Made by a program: the position numbers and the translations under genes
Assembly (NCBI RefSeq): GCF_000330725.2
Contig: NZ_AMZY02000011.1
Span: 62,001 to 126,000, forward strand
Direction: 5' to 3'
DNA: 64,000 bases
Origin: Mariniradius saccharolyticus AK6
GTDB lineage: Bacteria > Bacteroidota > Bacteroidia > Cytophagales > Cyclobacteriaceae
Part shown: in pieces, positions 8,429-16,442 of the stretch
How positions within the stretch are numbered: the first letter of the stretch is position 1
How the letters are laid out: every line of letters starts with the position of its first letter
Notes under the pieces: generated by a model
What the model saw: the letters and a program-made list of their open reading frames with translations, nothing else
Databases searched by the model: none
What the model was told of the DNA's origin: nothing

Positions 8429-8684
8429 AATTAGTAAAAGGTTATGTTGAATTAAAGGACACAAAAAGTAACATATCAATGGCAGACACTTCTCTTTCAT
8501 TGTCTCGCGTTTGTCATATTTGCTTCAATGATGACAAATGCCAAAAACGCGACATCTGTCTTTTTTCCTCTAGGTTCATTTTTTTATCACTTTGTCTGAA
8601 TCATTTTTTGCCCAACTGTCATTTTTTACCAGTTTCCAATTCGAATATTCACTAGTTTCCTTGAAAATACCCCCCAACCCAATC

Positions 8685-9980
8685 ATGGATAACAGACGAG
8701 CCTTCCTCAAAAAGGCCGGAGCGCTTGTAAGTGCGTTTTCGGCACACAGCCTATTCCAAGAGCTGCATGCTGCAACTTGGAGCGAATTGGAGGAACGTTA
8801 CCGGCATTTGGAGCCCTTGGAAATGGCCCAAAACGAGGACTATTGGGCTGTCATCCAACAGGGATATTCGGCCTCCGCCTCTCCGGTCATTATCCTCAAC
8901 AACGGCGGCGTATCGCCCAGCCCGATTGTGGTGCAGCAAGCCGTAGAAAGGTTCAACACGATGGCCAACCAAGGCCCGTCCTACTATATGTGGAAAATTC
9001 TCGACCAAGGCCGGGAAAACCTAAGGGCGGCATTGGCGCAATTAGGAGGCTGCGACCCCGAGGAAGTAGCGATCAACAGGAATTCCACCGAGGCCTTAGT
9101 GACCGTCATTTATGGACTAGACCTCCAAAATGGGGACGAGGTAATCGGTTCTACACAAGACTATCCGAACATGATGCAGGCTTGGAAGCAGCGTGCAATG
9201 CGGGAAGGAATTGTGTACAAGCAACTCACTTTTGACTTTCCAATCGAAAACGATGACATCATCGTGGAAGCCTACCGCAAAGCCATCACGTCCAAAACCA
9301 AACTGATCCATCTCACCCATGTGGTCAATTGGAACGGTCAGATCATGCCCGTCAGAAAAATCTGCGACATGGCACATGCCCAAGGTATCGAGGTCATCAT
9401 TGATGGGGCACATTCCTACGGCCTATTGGATTTCAAGATTCCGGACTTGGGCGGGGATTATTTTGGCACAAGTCTGCACAAGTACCTGTCGGCCCCGATT
9501 GGCAGCGGGATGCTGTGGATCAGAAAGGAGAAAATCGGCAAGGTTTGGCCATTGGTCTGTGCGGGTGACCCAAAAAGCGGGGATATCCGGAAGTTTGAGA
9601 ATCTCGGAACCCGTAGCTTCCCCATCGAGCAAGGGATCGGCGAGGCACTCAACTTTCACAATGCTATCGGAACAAAACGGAAAGAGGAGCGTGTGCGCTA
9701 CCTCAAAGATTATTGGGCGCTGAAAGCCAAGGAAATCCCGGGTGTCCACATTCATACTTCCCTCAACGCAGAGTTTTCCTGTGCTTTGGCAGGGGTATCG
9801 GTAGAAGGATTGACTCCGTGGGAACTTGAGCGGGAATTGATGCTAAAATACAAGATCCATACCTCCCCGATTTCAGTCGAAAATATCCACTTGGTCCGGG
9901 TATCGCCACATGTGTACACCAAACTTTCTGATCTGGATCGATTGGTAGAAGCACTGAAAAAAATCGCCTCCCAGGTCTAA
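8685..9980 (+). CDS. PLP-dependent class V aminotransferase, exported (isopenicillin N epimerase-like)
   Basis: A 431-residue class V aminotransferase-fold protein. The start at 8685 gives the N terminus M-D-N-R-R-A-F-L-K-K-A-G, a twin-arginine-like signal followed by a hydrophobic stretch ending H-A-A, so the folded, cofactor-loaded protein may be exported by Tat. Lys266 in S-L-H-K-Y-L is the expected Schiff-base lysine. D-G-A-H-S-Y-G holds the cofactor-ring Asp, and E-V-A-I-N-R-N-S-T-E-A is typical of the isopenicillin N epimerase/cysteine desulfurase-like subgroup. Substrate unknown. It is divergent from the sulfatase over a 256-bp gap and overlaps the next convergent gene by 4 nt at the 3' end. 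Confidence 0.88.
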   Translation: MDNRRAFLKKAGALVSAFSAHSLFQELHAATWSELEERYRHLEPLEMAQNEDYWAVIQQGYSASASPVIILNNGGVSPSPIVVQQAVERFNTMANQGPSYYMWKILDQGRENLRAALAQLGGCDPEEVAINRNSTEALVTVIYGLDLQNGDEVIGSTQDYPNMMQAWKQRAMREGIVYKQLTFDFPIENDDIIVEAYRKAITSKTKLIHLTHVVNWNGQIMPVRKICDMAHAQGIEVIIDGAHSYGLLDFKIPDLGGDYFGTSLHKYLSAPIGSGMLWIRKEKIGKVWPLVCAGDPKSGDIRKFENLGTRSFPIEQGIGEALNFHNAIGTKRKEERVRYLKDYWALKAKEIPGVHIHTSLNAEFSCALAGVSVEGLTPWELERELMLKYKIHTSPISVENIHLVRVSPHVYTKLSDLDRLVEALKKIASQV

Positions 9981-10978
9981 ATGCTGCTCTTGTTGCTATC
10001 AACCCATTCTTTCAATTTTTTTGACTGGACCTTTTCGATTTCGAAAGAAAGATCTTTCAAGTCTTGAAGCATCAGGTTGATCTCGGAATTGAGTTGCTCG
10101 TACATATTCGCCCGATCGGTCAATTCATCACTGTTGTAGCGCCCTCCGGTGCCAAAAAACCTATCCCTTAATTCGGCCCGATGTTTTTCCTTTACCTCGT
10201 CATAGAAGGCCAAACTTCTCCAATTTTTGATAATCTGCTCTCTCTTGGCGGGTTCTGCATCAGGATTGTCAGCGACATAATTGAGATAGTACCAAACCGG
10301 AGCGGGAAAAACCTTTGACACAGTCGGGGCTTCCCATATTTCCCTTAGATGGTTCCTTTCATGGGAAAACTCAATTTCCTTCTCGTTGAACAACATCAGC
10401 AAACCGAGGGAAGCCTCTGTGATACCTGTACCCAAACCGACCAATTCTGGCGCCTTGCCCTGTCCTACCAAGGCTACAGCCATGATCGCGCCCACACCTC
10501 CCACGACAATGGAGGCAATGGTCAGTCTGGAAGTCTTCTCATTTTCCTTACCCCTGAGGTAGTTAGCAACTTGATATATCCGCTCCTCTTCACAGTTGAT
10601 TTCAGAAACGACAGATGAGATTTCCAGTTCAGCAAATTCGATTTGTTGGGAAAGCTGCTGGAACCGCTCCAAATGCCGTAGGCGATTTTCCAAACTTGGA
10701 TTTCTTTCAAACGACTCGAGGCTGGCCAGATAGACATTCAGTAGCTCCAACATGCCCATGGCATGGGCGATATTGATACTTGAAAAGGAAAAGTTTTCAG
10801 CGACGACAGGGGCAAGTTCGACACTATGGATAGGTGCCGGGATTTCGTCCTCGTGATAGTTGTAATAGTATTGTTTGTAACAGTTATTGTCCCTATTCCT
10901 GGTATAAAGCGTAGGTTCATGAATCGTGGTGCAGGCCATCGACAGCATCAAAATCACTGGAATCAATCGGGCTTTCAT
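9977..10978 (-). CDS. Lipoprotein of unknown function with a long helical body
   Basis: A 333-residue protein I do not recognise. The N terminus has a lipoprotein signal with the lipobox L-S-M-A-C (Cys16). A Tyr/Asn-rich patch follows at ~30-45. Charged helical, coiled-coil-like stretches run at ~75-150 and ~270-330, and a Gly/Ala-rich hydrophobic segment (I-V-V-G-G-V-G-A-I-M-A-V-A-L-V) at ~180-200 could enter a membrane. The gene overlaps the upstream DUF4349 lipoprotein gene in an ATGA overlap, so the two are cotranscribed and probably act together at the envelope. Its stop overlaps that of the convergent aminotransferase gene. Confidence 0.6.
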   Translation of the reverse strand: MKARLIPVILMLSMACTTIHEPTLYTRNRDNNCYKQYYYNYHEDEIPAPIHSVELAPVVAENFSFSSINIAHAMGMLELLNVYLASLESFERNPSLENRLRHLERFQQLSQQIEFAELEISSVVSEINCEEERIYQVANYLRGKENEKTSRLTIASIVVGGVGAIMAVALVGQGKAPELVGLGTGITEASLGLLMLFNEKEIEFSHERNHLREIWEAPTVSKVFPAPVWYYLNYVADNPDAEPAKREQIIKNWRSLAFYDEVKEKHRAELRDRFFGTGGRYNSDELTDRANMYEQLNSEINLMLQDLKDLSFEIEKVQSKKLKEWVDSNKSSI

Positions 10979-11808
10979 GGGTTTTTATTGACTTTTTTTC
11001 TCAAAAACCTGATCAATAAAAAGATCCCGAATCCTATCAGATAGAATGGCCAAATCGTCACGAATCCGACCAATATCGTCAGCATTCCATTCCAACCATT
11101 GCTGAGTGCATTCAGAATCCTGTTACCAAATCCTTTCTTTTGGGCGGAATTGACGGCGTAGGGGAGCTCTTCGTAGAATGTGACATTCAGGGAACTATAT
11201 TGGATCTGGCTGCTGAGGTAATTGAATTGGCCCTGCATCATTTCGATATCGGTGCGTACCTCGTTGATGTTTTTTTCAATTTCCAAAATGTCCTTTATCT
11301 CGTTGGCTTTTGTCAAGAGCTCCCTATACCGCTGCTCCAAAGCATTTTTGTTTTCGATGCGGGTTTTGAAGTCATAGTACTGCGCAGTCACGTCATCAAT
11401 ATTGGCAGTTTTGTATTCAATGCGCCAGGCTAGTGCAGAGATTGCATTCAAAAGGCTATCAAAATAGGCGCCCTCCACCCGGATGCTCAGTTGGTAGTTT
11501 CTGCGATACTGATCATTGGATTGGTTTTCATTCTCGATGTACGCCTTGTACCGTGGCAGGAGGCCTTTGATTTGTGCGTAGTCCTTGTCCAAATCCTGGG
11601 ATTGGAAAGAAATATTCCCGGACTTCCGGATTTTCTTTTCGACAGGGGCTGGTTCTTCGAGATTGGATTCTGAGGCGAAAGGAGCGGGCTGTCCGGTACT
11701 CGGAACTTCGACTATTGCATCATCATTGATGATTTCACTGGTTGGAACATCCAGGCTACCTCCCCCGCAAGCCGCGAGGATAAACGTAACGATCCAAAAA
11801 AGCTTCAT
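10975..11808 (-). CDS. DUF4349-family lipoprotein with coiled coil and C-terminal membrane segment
   Basis: A 277-residue protein: lipoprotein signal with Cys14 (I-L-A-A-C-G-G-G), a low-complexity linker to ~60, then a DUF4349 domain (I-R-K-S-G-N-I-S-F to Y-S-S-L-N-V-T-F-Y-E). The domain contains a long coiled coil rich in E/N/K (~150-205) with the typical D-D-V-T-A-Q-Y-Y-D motif. A hydrophobic segment follows near residues 245-268, then a basic tail K-K-V-N-K. Family members are envelope proteins of unknown biochemical role. It is the first gene of a two-gene leftward operon with the next lipoprotein. Confidence 0.8.
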   Translation of the reverse strand: MKLFWIVTFILAACGGGSLDVPTSEIINDDAIVEVPSTGQPAPFASESNLEEPAPVEKKIRKSGNISFQSQDLDKDYAQIKGLLPRYKAYIENENQSNDQYRRNYQLSIRVEGAYFDSLLNAISALAWRIEYKTANIDDVTAQYYDFKTRIENKNALEQRYRELLTKANEIKDILEIEKNINEVRTDIEMMQGQFNYLSSQIQYSSLNVTFYEELPYAVNSAQKKGFGNRILNALSNGWNGMLTILVGFVTIWPFYLIGFGIFLLIRFLRKKVNKNP

Positions 11809-11917
11809 GGTTTCAATAAGTTTACCTTAAAAATAAAGAAAAAATTCGTGCAAAATAACGCAGCTCGGTAGACAAAGCTTTACATCACTTTTCTTGCCCA
11901 AATCCTGGAACCGAAGC

Positions 11918-12406
11918 TCAGTTGTAATCCCCTTCCCCAAAATTCAGTTCAAAAAGTGGCTGTCCGGTTCGGTCTTTATAATGGTAGGAAAGTCTGGTCT
12001 TTTGTTCACGAAACAAGCGCATGCCCTCGTTATCTTTTAGATTTGCCAAGATCTGGGCGGAAAGGTATTGCTTTAGGTCCGCCTCGTCAAAATTCCCCTT
12101 TTCCAGATTCGTCAGCGTGTAATTGTAGCGAAACTCGTTCTTTCCCACGATTTCTGTATTATCCAAGCGGGTCTGTTGATCTACCTGCATCGGACAGCCC
12201 TTGTTGATTTCCTCCGAAAGCAGGTGGAGTTGTTTTTCGTAGGGGCTTTCCTGATTGGAAACCTGCGTGTCAGAAACTGTTCCTTCGCTGCTTACTCGAT
12301 GGTAAATTTTCTTGATAACAAGAGCGGTAGTCAGTACGACTATCAAAGCCAGAAAAATGTAAATCTTTCTTTTCTTGTCTTGCAATGATTTGGAGGCTTG
12401 AGCCAT
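11918..12406 (-). CDS. Small membrane-anchored protein of unknown function
   Basis: A 162-residue protein I do not recognise. A basic N terminus (K-K-R-K) precedes a single membrane helix at about 15-33, then a soluble, probably periplasmic domain of ~125 residues with a conserved-looking core (N-E-F-R-Y-N-Y-T-L-T-N-L). That segment and the closing L-F-E-L-N-F-G are reminiscent of small alpha/beta periplasmic domains. It is a monocistronic gene between the DUF4349 pair and the PepSY gene, all on the minus strand. Confidence 0.6.
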   Translation of the reverse strand: MAQASKSLQDKKRKIYIFLALIVVLTTALVIKKIYHRVSSEGTVSDTQVSNQESPYEKQLHLLSEEINKGCPMQVDQQTRLDNTEIVGKNEFRYNYTLTNLEKGNFDEADLKQYLSAQILANLKDNEGMRLFREQKTRLSYHYKDRTGQPLFELNFGEGDYN

Positions 12407-12565
12407 CTTGATGGAGTGTTTGCGTGTGGGCTGGGAATGGAAAATTACCTAAATTTTCTTAAATCCAACCAACCTGTCGCCAATTCCAAGAAATCGTAAC
12501 GCTTGGGCATGGATTTCATTTGACCCAACATCCGCGAAAAGGGATTTCCAAGAAGGCAATTGTGC

Positions 12566-13777
12566 TCAGGAGACAGACGTCTCCAAGACCGGCTTTTGGG
12601 AAAGATTCATGCGGCGGGATCTCTTTTGCTTCTTTTTCGTCCTTCTGTTCCACCAAATCAACGTACCTGTGATTGGCAACGACGTCGCCACGAGACAAGC
12701 CAAAAACCAAACGAACTTGGTCGCCTGCCCAAAAATCTCCCCAGTATGTAGGCTCTTCACGGAGCGGCCGATTTGTTGCCGAAAACTCAAATCGGCAAAA
12801 AGCTTGGCTTCGACAAGCTCGAGACGCGATTGTTCAAATGAAAGTTGGTCAGCGCCCGCCCTTGCCCAGAAACCTGTCCGGGACTTGCTGACGCTGATGG
12901 GCTCGTCAGCGTAAGGAGGAATGGAAATCCTGACGTTCCCGGGGTAGGAAAGCTGCGCCTGTGTTTTTGAAAATACTTCATCCAGTGAAAAATCAGCCGT
13001 AGGTAATTTCGGTGCTTCGATTTCAGCTTTCGGTTCTGATTTGGGGGCTTGGAAAGTGTCCCAAGTCTTTTGCCAGCCCTCCTTGTACCATTGGAATGAC
13101 CAGAACGGTCCGGTCACGGACATGATAAAAAGGAACACCAATGAATAAAAGGCGAGAGTATTGTGCAAGTCATGGTTGATCCGCTTCCAATTGCCTGACC
13201 ATTTGATTTTCAGCCCTTGTCTCCAACCGTTTATTTTTTGCGGAAACCAGATTACAATACCCGTCAAAACCCCGATCAAAAAAAGCATCGTTGCGATTCC
13301 ATTGATCAAGCGCCCCAATTCCATATTGCTCATGGAGGATAGGATGGGCTCTTTTACCTGATCAAGCAGCAGCCATCTGTGAAGCGAAAACATATAACCC
13401 ATCCAAGTTTCGGCAGTGGTCTTGTCTTTGTTGGATGCCAGAATATCTCCGGTATAGGGATCTACATAATAATTGATGGGGAGTTCTTCCTCAGTCCTTT
13501 TTAGTGAAAAGATGACGCTGCGGTCTTCGCTGCCATAAATCTGCACAGAAGTCACTTCCCCCTCCAGACTGCTTTCCAGCTGTGTCTTCAGATGATCCAG
13601 CGGAACTCTCTCCGAGCCCGGCTTCACCACGTACCGATCCTTGTCTGACCACTCGCGGATTTCGGTGTTGTAGACGTAAATCGTGCCGCTCAAGCAAACG
13701 GCGATCACCACCAAGCCCGCGGTGAGCCCCGCGTAGAGGTGGATTTTTTGGAAGACTTTACGAACGACTTTCCACAT
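12566..13777 (-). CDS. PepSY-domain membrane protein (iron/siderophore-associated type)
   Basis: A 403-residue PepSY-associated membrane protein. The start at 13777 (M-W-K-V-V-R-K-V-F) places the first membrane helix (H-L-Y-A-G-L-T-A-G-L-V) at ~10-35; further helices lie near 135-155, 180-205 and 355-380 with a large periplasmic PepSY part between. Conserved His residues in H-L-Y-A-G and L-H-R-W-L fit the type thought to bind haem and reduce ferric siderophores. A perfect 8-6-8 palindrome overlaps the expected -33 region of its promoter, suggesting repression by a metal-sensing regulator. Metal specificity is inferred from the family and the operator shape only. Confidence 0.85.
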   Translation of the reverse strand: MWKVVRKVFQKIHLYAGLTAGLVVIAVCLSGTIYVYNTEIREWSDKDRYVVKPGSERVPLDHLKTQLESSLEGEVTSVQIYGSEDRSVIFSLKRTEEELPINYYVDPYTGDILASNKDKTTAETWMGYMFSLHRWLLLDQVKEPILSSMSNMELGRLINGIATMLFLIGVLTGIVIWFPQKINGWRQGLKIKWSGNWKRINHDLHNTLAFYSLVFLFIMSVTGPFWSFQWYKEGWQKTWDTFQAPKSEPKAEIEAPKLPTADFSLDEVFSKTQAQLSYPGNVRISIPPYADEPISVSKSRTGFWARAGADQLSFEQSRLELVEAKLFADLSFRQQIGRSVKSLHTGEIFGQATKFVWFLACLVATSLPITGTLIWWNRRTKKKQKRSRRMNLSQKPVLETSVS

Positions 13778-13795
13778 ACAAGATCCTGAAAGGCA

Positions 13796-13803
13796 CAAAA
13801 GTA
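13796..13803 (-). promoter_or_regulatory. -7 box of the PepSY gene
   Basis: The minus strand reads TACTTTTG, an exact TAnnTTTG match, 18 nt before the ATG at 13777. Confidence 0.5.
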
Positions 13804-13819
13804 AAGAAAATTTATTTTA

Positions 13820-13841
13820 TTTAGATTTAATCTAATCTAAA
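13820..13841 (-). promoter_or_regulatory. Operator-like palindrome upstream of the PepSY gene
   Basis: TTTAGATT, six bases, AATCTAAA: a perfect inverted repeat starting 16 bp upstream of the -7 box, so it covers the -33 region. The shape (TTTAG near one end, CTAAA at the other) resembles DtxR/MntR-type operators. The regulator is not identified. Confidence 0.55.
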
Positions 13842-13917
13842 CTCAATGAAAATTTTTTTCACATGCATCCTTCGATCGAAAAAGCAGAGAAGTCATCCCA
13901 AGCCGTTGTAAGAAAGC

Positions 13918-13941
13918 AAAAAAGGAAGGCTCTCGCCCTCC
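13918..13941 (-). terminator. Rho-independent terminator after the amidase gene
   Basis: On the minus strand GGAGGGC, loop GAGA, GCCTTCC (one G-T pair), then TTTTTT. It lies 29 bp past the amidase stop. Confidence 0.75.
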
Positions 13942-13969
13942 CATTGTGATTTAGAGTATAACCTTTTCT

Positions 13970-14959
13970 TTAGGGAAAATTTAAAAATCCTGAGTTGACC
14001 CAGCGGTCTTCCAGGCTGATCTTGCTCCATCCGTTGTTATCTTCTACGACAAAGAGTTCCTCCCCCTTCCCGACGGTGCCAACCATCGCATAGGTATTTT
14101 GCGGGCCACTGCGTACACGGAGGACATCAGCCTTGACGATGGCATACTTAACAGGTTGGGTAAATCTGGTGGCCACCCAATGCGATTGGGAATTGGAAAT
14201 CCTGGACCAGCCGTTTTGCTCGTCGTAGACCCGCAGGATAGAGCCGGTCAGTAGGGGTTCACGGTCCGCCACGACCAATGCCGTAGTGGTAGGAGCGTCG
14301 CGGATATTGAGCCGTGAGGCGGTTACGACTGCGTATCCCTTCAAGTTGGGACTGGAGGTGGCGGGCTGATATCCATCCAACTCCCGCTGCACCAAGGGCA
14401 AAAAGTGCTTGGTGGCATCATAGACGGAGTTGCCGCCAAAGAAATTGGTACCCGGACAGGACTTGGTATTCCTGCCGCCGTTGTTGCGCACGCCCGAACT
14501 CAGATCAAACCAATGGTGGTACACGATGGAATACACATTGACTGGCAGGTTGAACCGCTTGCAAAGCATGGCCGTCATCTTGACGATGGTATCGCGTTGC
14601 TGGGGAGTCATATTGTCACCACCCCTATCAAAATTCCCGAAATGCTCCAGACAGATGGCATTCGAATTTTGCCCGTATATGCACGCCGGGACACGCTCCA
14701 AGGGCCTGCCAGTGAGGATCGTTCCATCCGGGAAAGTGGTAAAATGCTGACCGATGTCCGCCCAACCGTTGGCGCCGATATGGTGATTCCTCATCGCCTG
14801 CTGCCGCTCAAAGTGGTTTCTCCCGTCGAAATGCGCATAGCTTGGGTTCCAGGTGTGGTGTTGTTGGATGTGAAGGATCGTCCGTCCGACGCGCTGTTGT
14901 CCAAGCCAGGTTCCGAACTCGGCCAGGGTCATTTTTGTGAATCCATGTCTGCTTTCCAT
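13970..14959 (-). CDS. N-acetylmuramoyl-L-alanine amidase (Amidase_2) with two SH3 domains, no signal peptide
   Basis: A 329-residue peptidoglycan-hydrolase-like protein. Residues 1-~195 match the Amidase_2/PGRP fold: H-I-Q-Q-H-H-T-W near 30-37 offers a zinc His, and T-K-S-C-P-G near 178-183 gives the Cys zinc ligand. Two bacterial SH3 domains follow (A-S-R-L-N-I-R-D-A and A-D-V-L-R-V-R-S-G cores), typical cell-wall binding modules. The N terminus M-E-S-R-H-G is hydrophilic, with no Sec, lipoprotein or Tat signal and no in-frame upstream extension seen. It lies 329 bp beyond the last eCIS gene on the same strand. A cytoplasmic amidase could act in cell lysis and particle release or travel as cargo; both are inferences. 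Confidence 0.85.
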   Translation of the reverse strand: MESRHGFTKMTLAEFGTWLGQQRVGRTILHIQQHHTWNPSYAHFDGRNHFERQQAMRNHHIGANGWADIGQHFTTFPDGTILTGRPLERVPACIYGQNSNAICLEHFGNFDRGGDNMTPQQRDTIVKMTAMLCKRFNLPVNVYSIVYHHWFDLSSGVRNNGGRNTKSCPGTNFFGGNSVYDATKHFLPLVQRELDGYQPATSSPNLKGYAVVTASRLNIRDAPTTTALVVADREPLLTGSILRVYDEQNGWSRISNSQSHWVATRFTQPVKYAIVKADVLRVRSGPQNTYAMVGTVGKGEELFVVEDNNGWSKISLEDRWVNSGFLNFP

Positions 14960-15287
14960 AGCGTAAAAATCAATGTGTAAAAAGCGATAGATAGAGATTG
15001 ATAAATTTAGTGAATTTTTAGAATAATATTTAGAATATGACTGTCAAGACTAACAAAAAGTAAATCACATACAGCATTCAAATTCGTTCCACCCAATCCC
15101 TCCACCTGCTCAAGGATATCTCCATGAGAAGCATCCTATGCCGCAGACATGGAATATGTAAACTGGGTATACGGAGTATCTAAAATTCATATACGGAATA
15201 TCTCCTGTTGGGAGTTTGGGTGGGGAGCACTCACCAAGCAGACAATGTCAGCGCGTGAATTAGACATTAAGCAATTCCCATTCTCAC
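14960..15287. other. Intergenic region between amidase and eCIS block
   Basis: A 328-bp stretch without a credible gene. It holds an AT-rich part next to the amidase (14985-15060) and two phased direct repeats at 15168-15203. No clear terminator for the eCIS operon was found, so read-through into the amidase gene is possible. Confidence 0.6.
15168..15203. repeat. Two direct repeats with a 22-bp period upstream of the amidase gene
   Basis: TATACGGAGTATCT at 15168-15181 and TATACGGAATATCT at 15190-15203: 14-mers with one difference, starts 22 bp apart (about two helical turns). They could be binding sites for a regulator. Confidence 0.4.
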
Positions 15288-16397
15288 CTAGGGGAACTTG
15301 ATCACAAAGCCAAGTCCAACGGAGGCGCCGACCTTTCCGGAAGAATCAATTGTGATGGGGACTCCTGCTTTGGCTGAAAGTGCATCGGTAATCTTGAAGT
15401 TCAATCCAGGTGTGATTTGCCCGGAGGGACCATCCTTTCCATAGAGGAATTTCCCCGCAAGCTCAGGCGAAAGTCTCCCATTGGGGAAAAAGACCGCCTT
15501 GCCGTCTATAGACACTGAGGGTTTGTACTTGAAATCCGTTTCGGCAGAAATACCCGACTCCAACTTCAGCCGGGCGTCAAACAATGTCCAACTCCCACCC
15601 ACCTTGATAAATCCTTTTGTTTTGTCGGGCTGGGTTGGATCAGAGGTTGACTCTTCCGCCTTTATCCCTGTAGACGCCGACAGTCCTGTCCCTTTGTCTT
15701 TTGCCGCCAACTCAGCAGATGCTGTCCGAGCATCTCCTGTGGTTTTTTCCGAAGCTTTTGCGGTAACTCCCTCCCCAACAGATTGCTCCGTCGAGCGGGT
15801 TGTCGTCGCTTTTCCTTTGGTTTCCCCTTTTGTAATGTTTTGCTCGGTCACCACCTCTACCTTCGTTTCGACTTTTGGGGTTTCCTTTGCTTTATCCTTT
15901 TGTTCCTCCCCTTCCCTTTGGATAAAATTGTGTCCCGAAAGTTCTTTTTGCTGGATCGTGTGGGCGAGTTCATGGGCCAATAACCGCTTGCCCAATCCAC
16001 CCCTTGGATCAAAATACTTTTTCTGAAAGAATATATCCGAACCAAGCGTGAATGCCTTGGCGTTGATATCCTTGCTCAATTGGGTGGCATGATCGTCGGT
16101 ATGAATCCGTACGTCCGAAAAATTCCGGCCAAACGAACGCTCCATTTGCGTCTTTGCATCCTTTGGAAGCGCGGTTCCGTTGGAAGACTTTGCATCGGAA
16201 ATGAATGCCGGTCCTGGATGTGGCGTCGCGGCCTCTCTGGTCGATCCCATGATTTGCCCTGCCAAATCTGCCGCCGCCGTCTCACGCTGGTCGGAGGGCA
16301 GGCTCACTTTCGTATCCTTGCTGATCTGATTGGACGAAAAAAAATCCCCCTTCCGGGTGAAATTTTTGGGTTGCGTTGTGGTTTTCTGCTCTTTCAT
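15288..16397 (-). CDS. eCIS-associated DUF4157 protein 1
   Basis: A 369-residue protein and the last gene of the eCIS run. A disordered N terminus (~1-70) leads to a DUF4157 domain at ~75-150, with the metalloprotease-like motif H142-E-L-A-H146 and the family features F-S-D-V-R-I-H-T-D and A-F-T-x-G. DUF4157 is a hallmark of eCIS cargo and cargo-associated proteins. A low-complexity K/E/T-rich linker (~160-245) follows, then a ~115-residue C-terminal part with alternating polar/hydrophobic beta pattern and many Gly (G-A-S-V-G-L-G-F-V-I-K-F-P at the end), like a small barrel or porin-like sheet. The function of that part is unknown. It lies 45 bp downstream of the ATPase gene. Confidence 0.85.
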   Translation of the reverse strand: MKEQKTTTQPKNFTRKGDFFSSNQISKDTKVSLPSDQRETAAADLAGQIMGSTREAATPHPGPAFISDAKSSNGTALPKDAKTQMERSFGRNFSDVRIHTDDHATQLSKDINAKAFTLGSDIFFQKKYFDPRGGLGKRLLAHELAHTIQQKELSGHNFIQREGEEQKDKAKETPKVETKVEVVTEQNITKGETKGKATTTRSTEQSVGEGVTAKASEKTTGDARTASAELAAKDKGTGLSASTGIKAEESTSDPTQPDKTKGFIKVGGSWTLFDARLKLESGISAETDFKYKPSVSIDGKAVFFPNGRLSPELAGKFLYGKDGPSGQITPGLNFKITDALSAKAGVPITIDSSGKVGASVGLGFVIKFP

Positions 16398-16442
16398 CTG
16401 TCCCTTCTTTTTGCGGATTCATCATTTGTCTTACTTCAAAAT

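Noticed and set aside
13820-13841. Classical Fur box
   Set aside because: The palindrome does not follow the GATAAT-type Fur hexamer pattern; its TTTAG/CTAAA ends are closer to the DtxR/MntR type.
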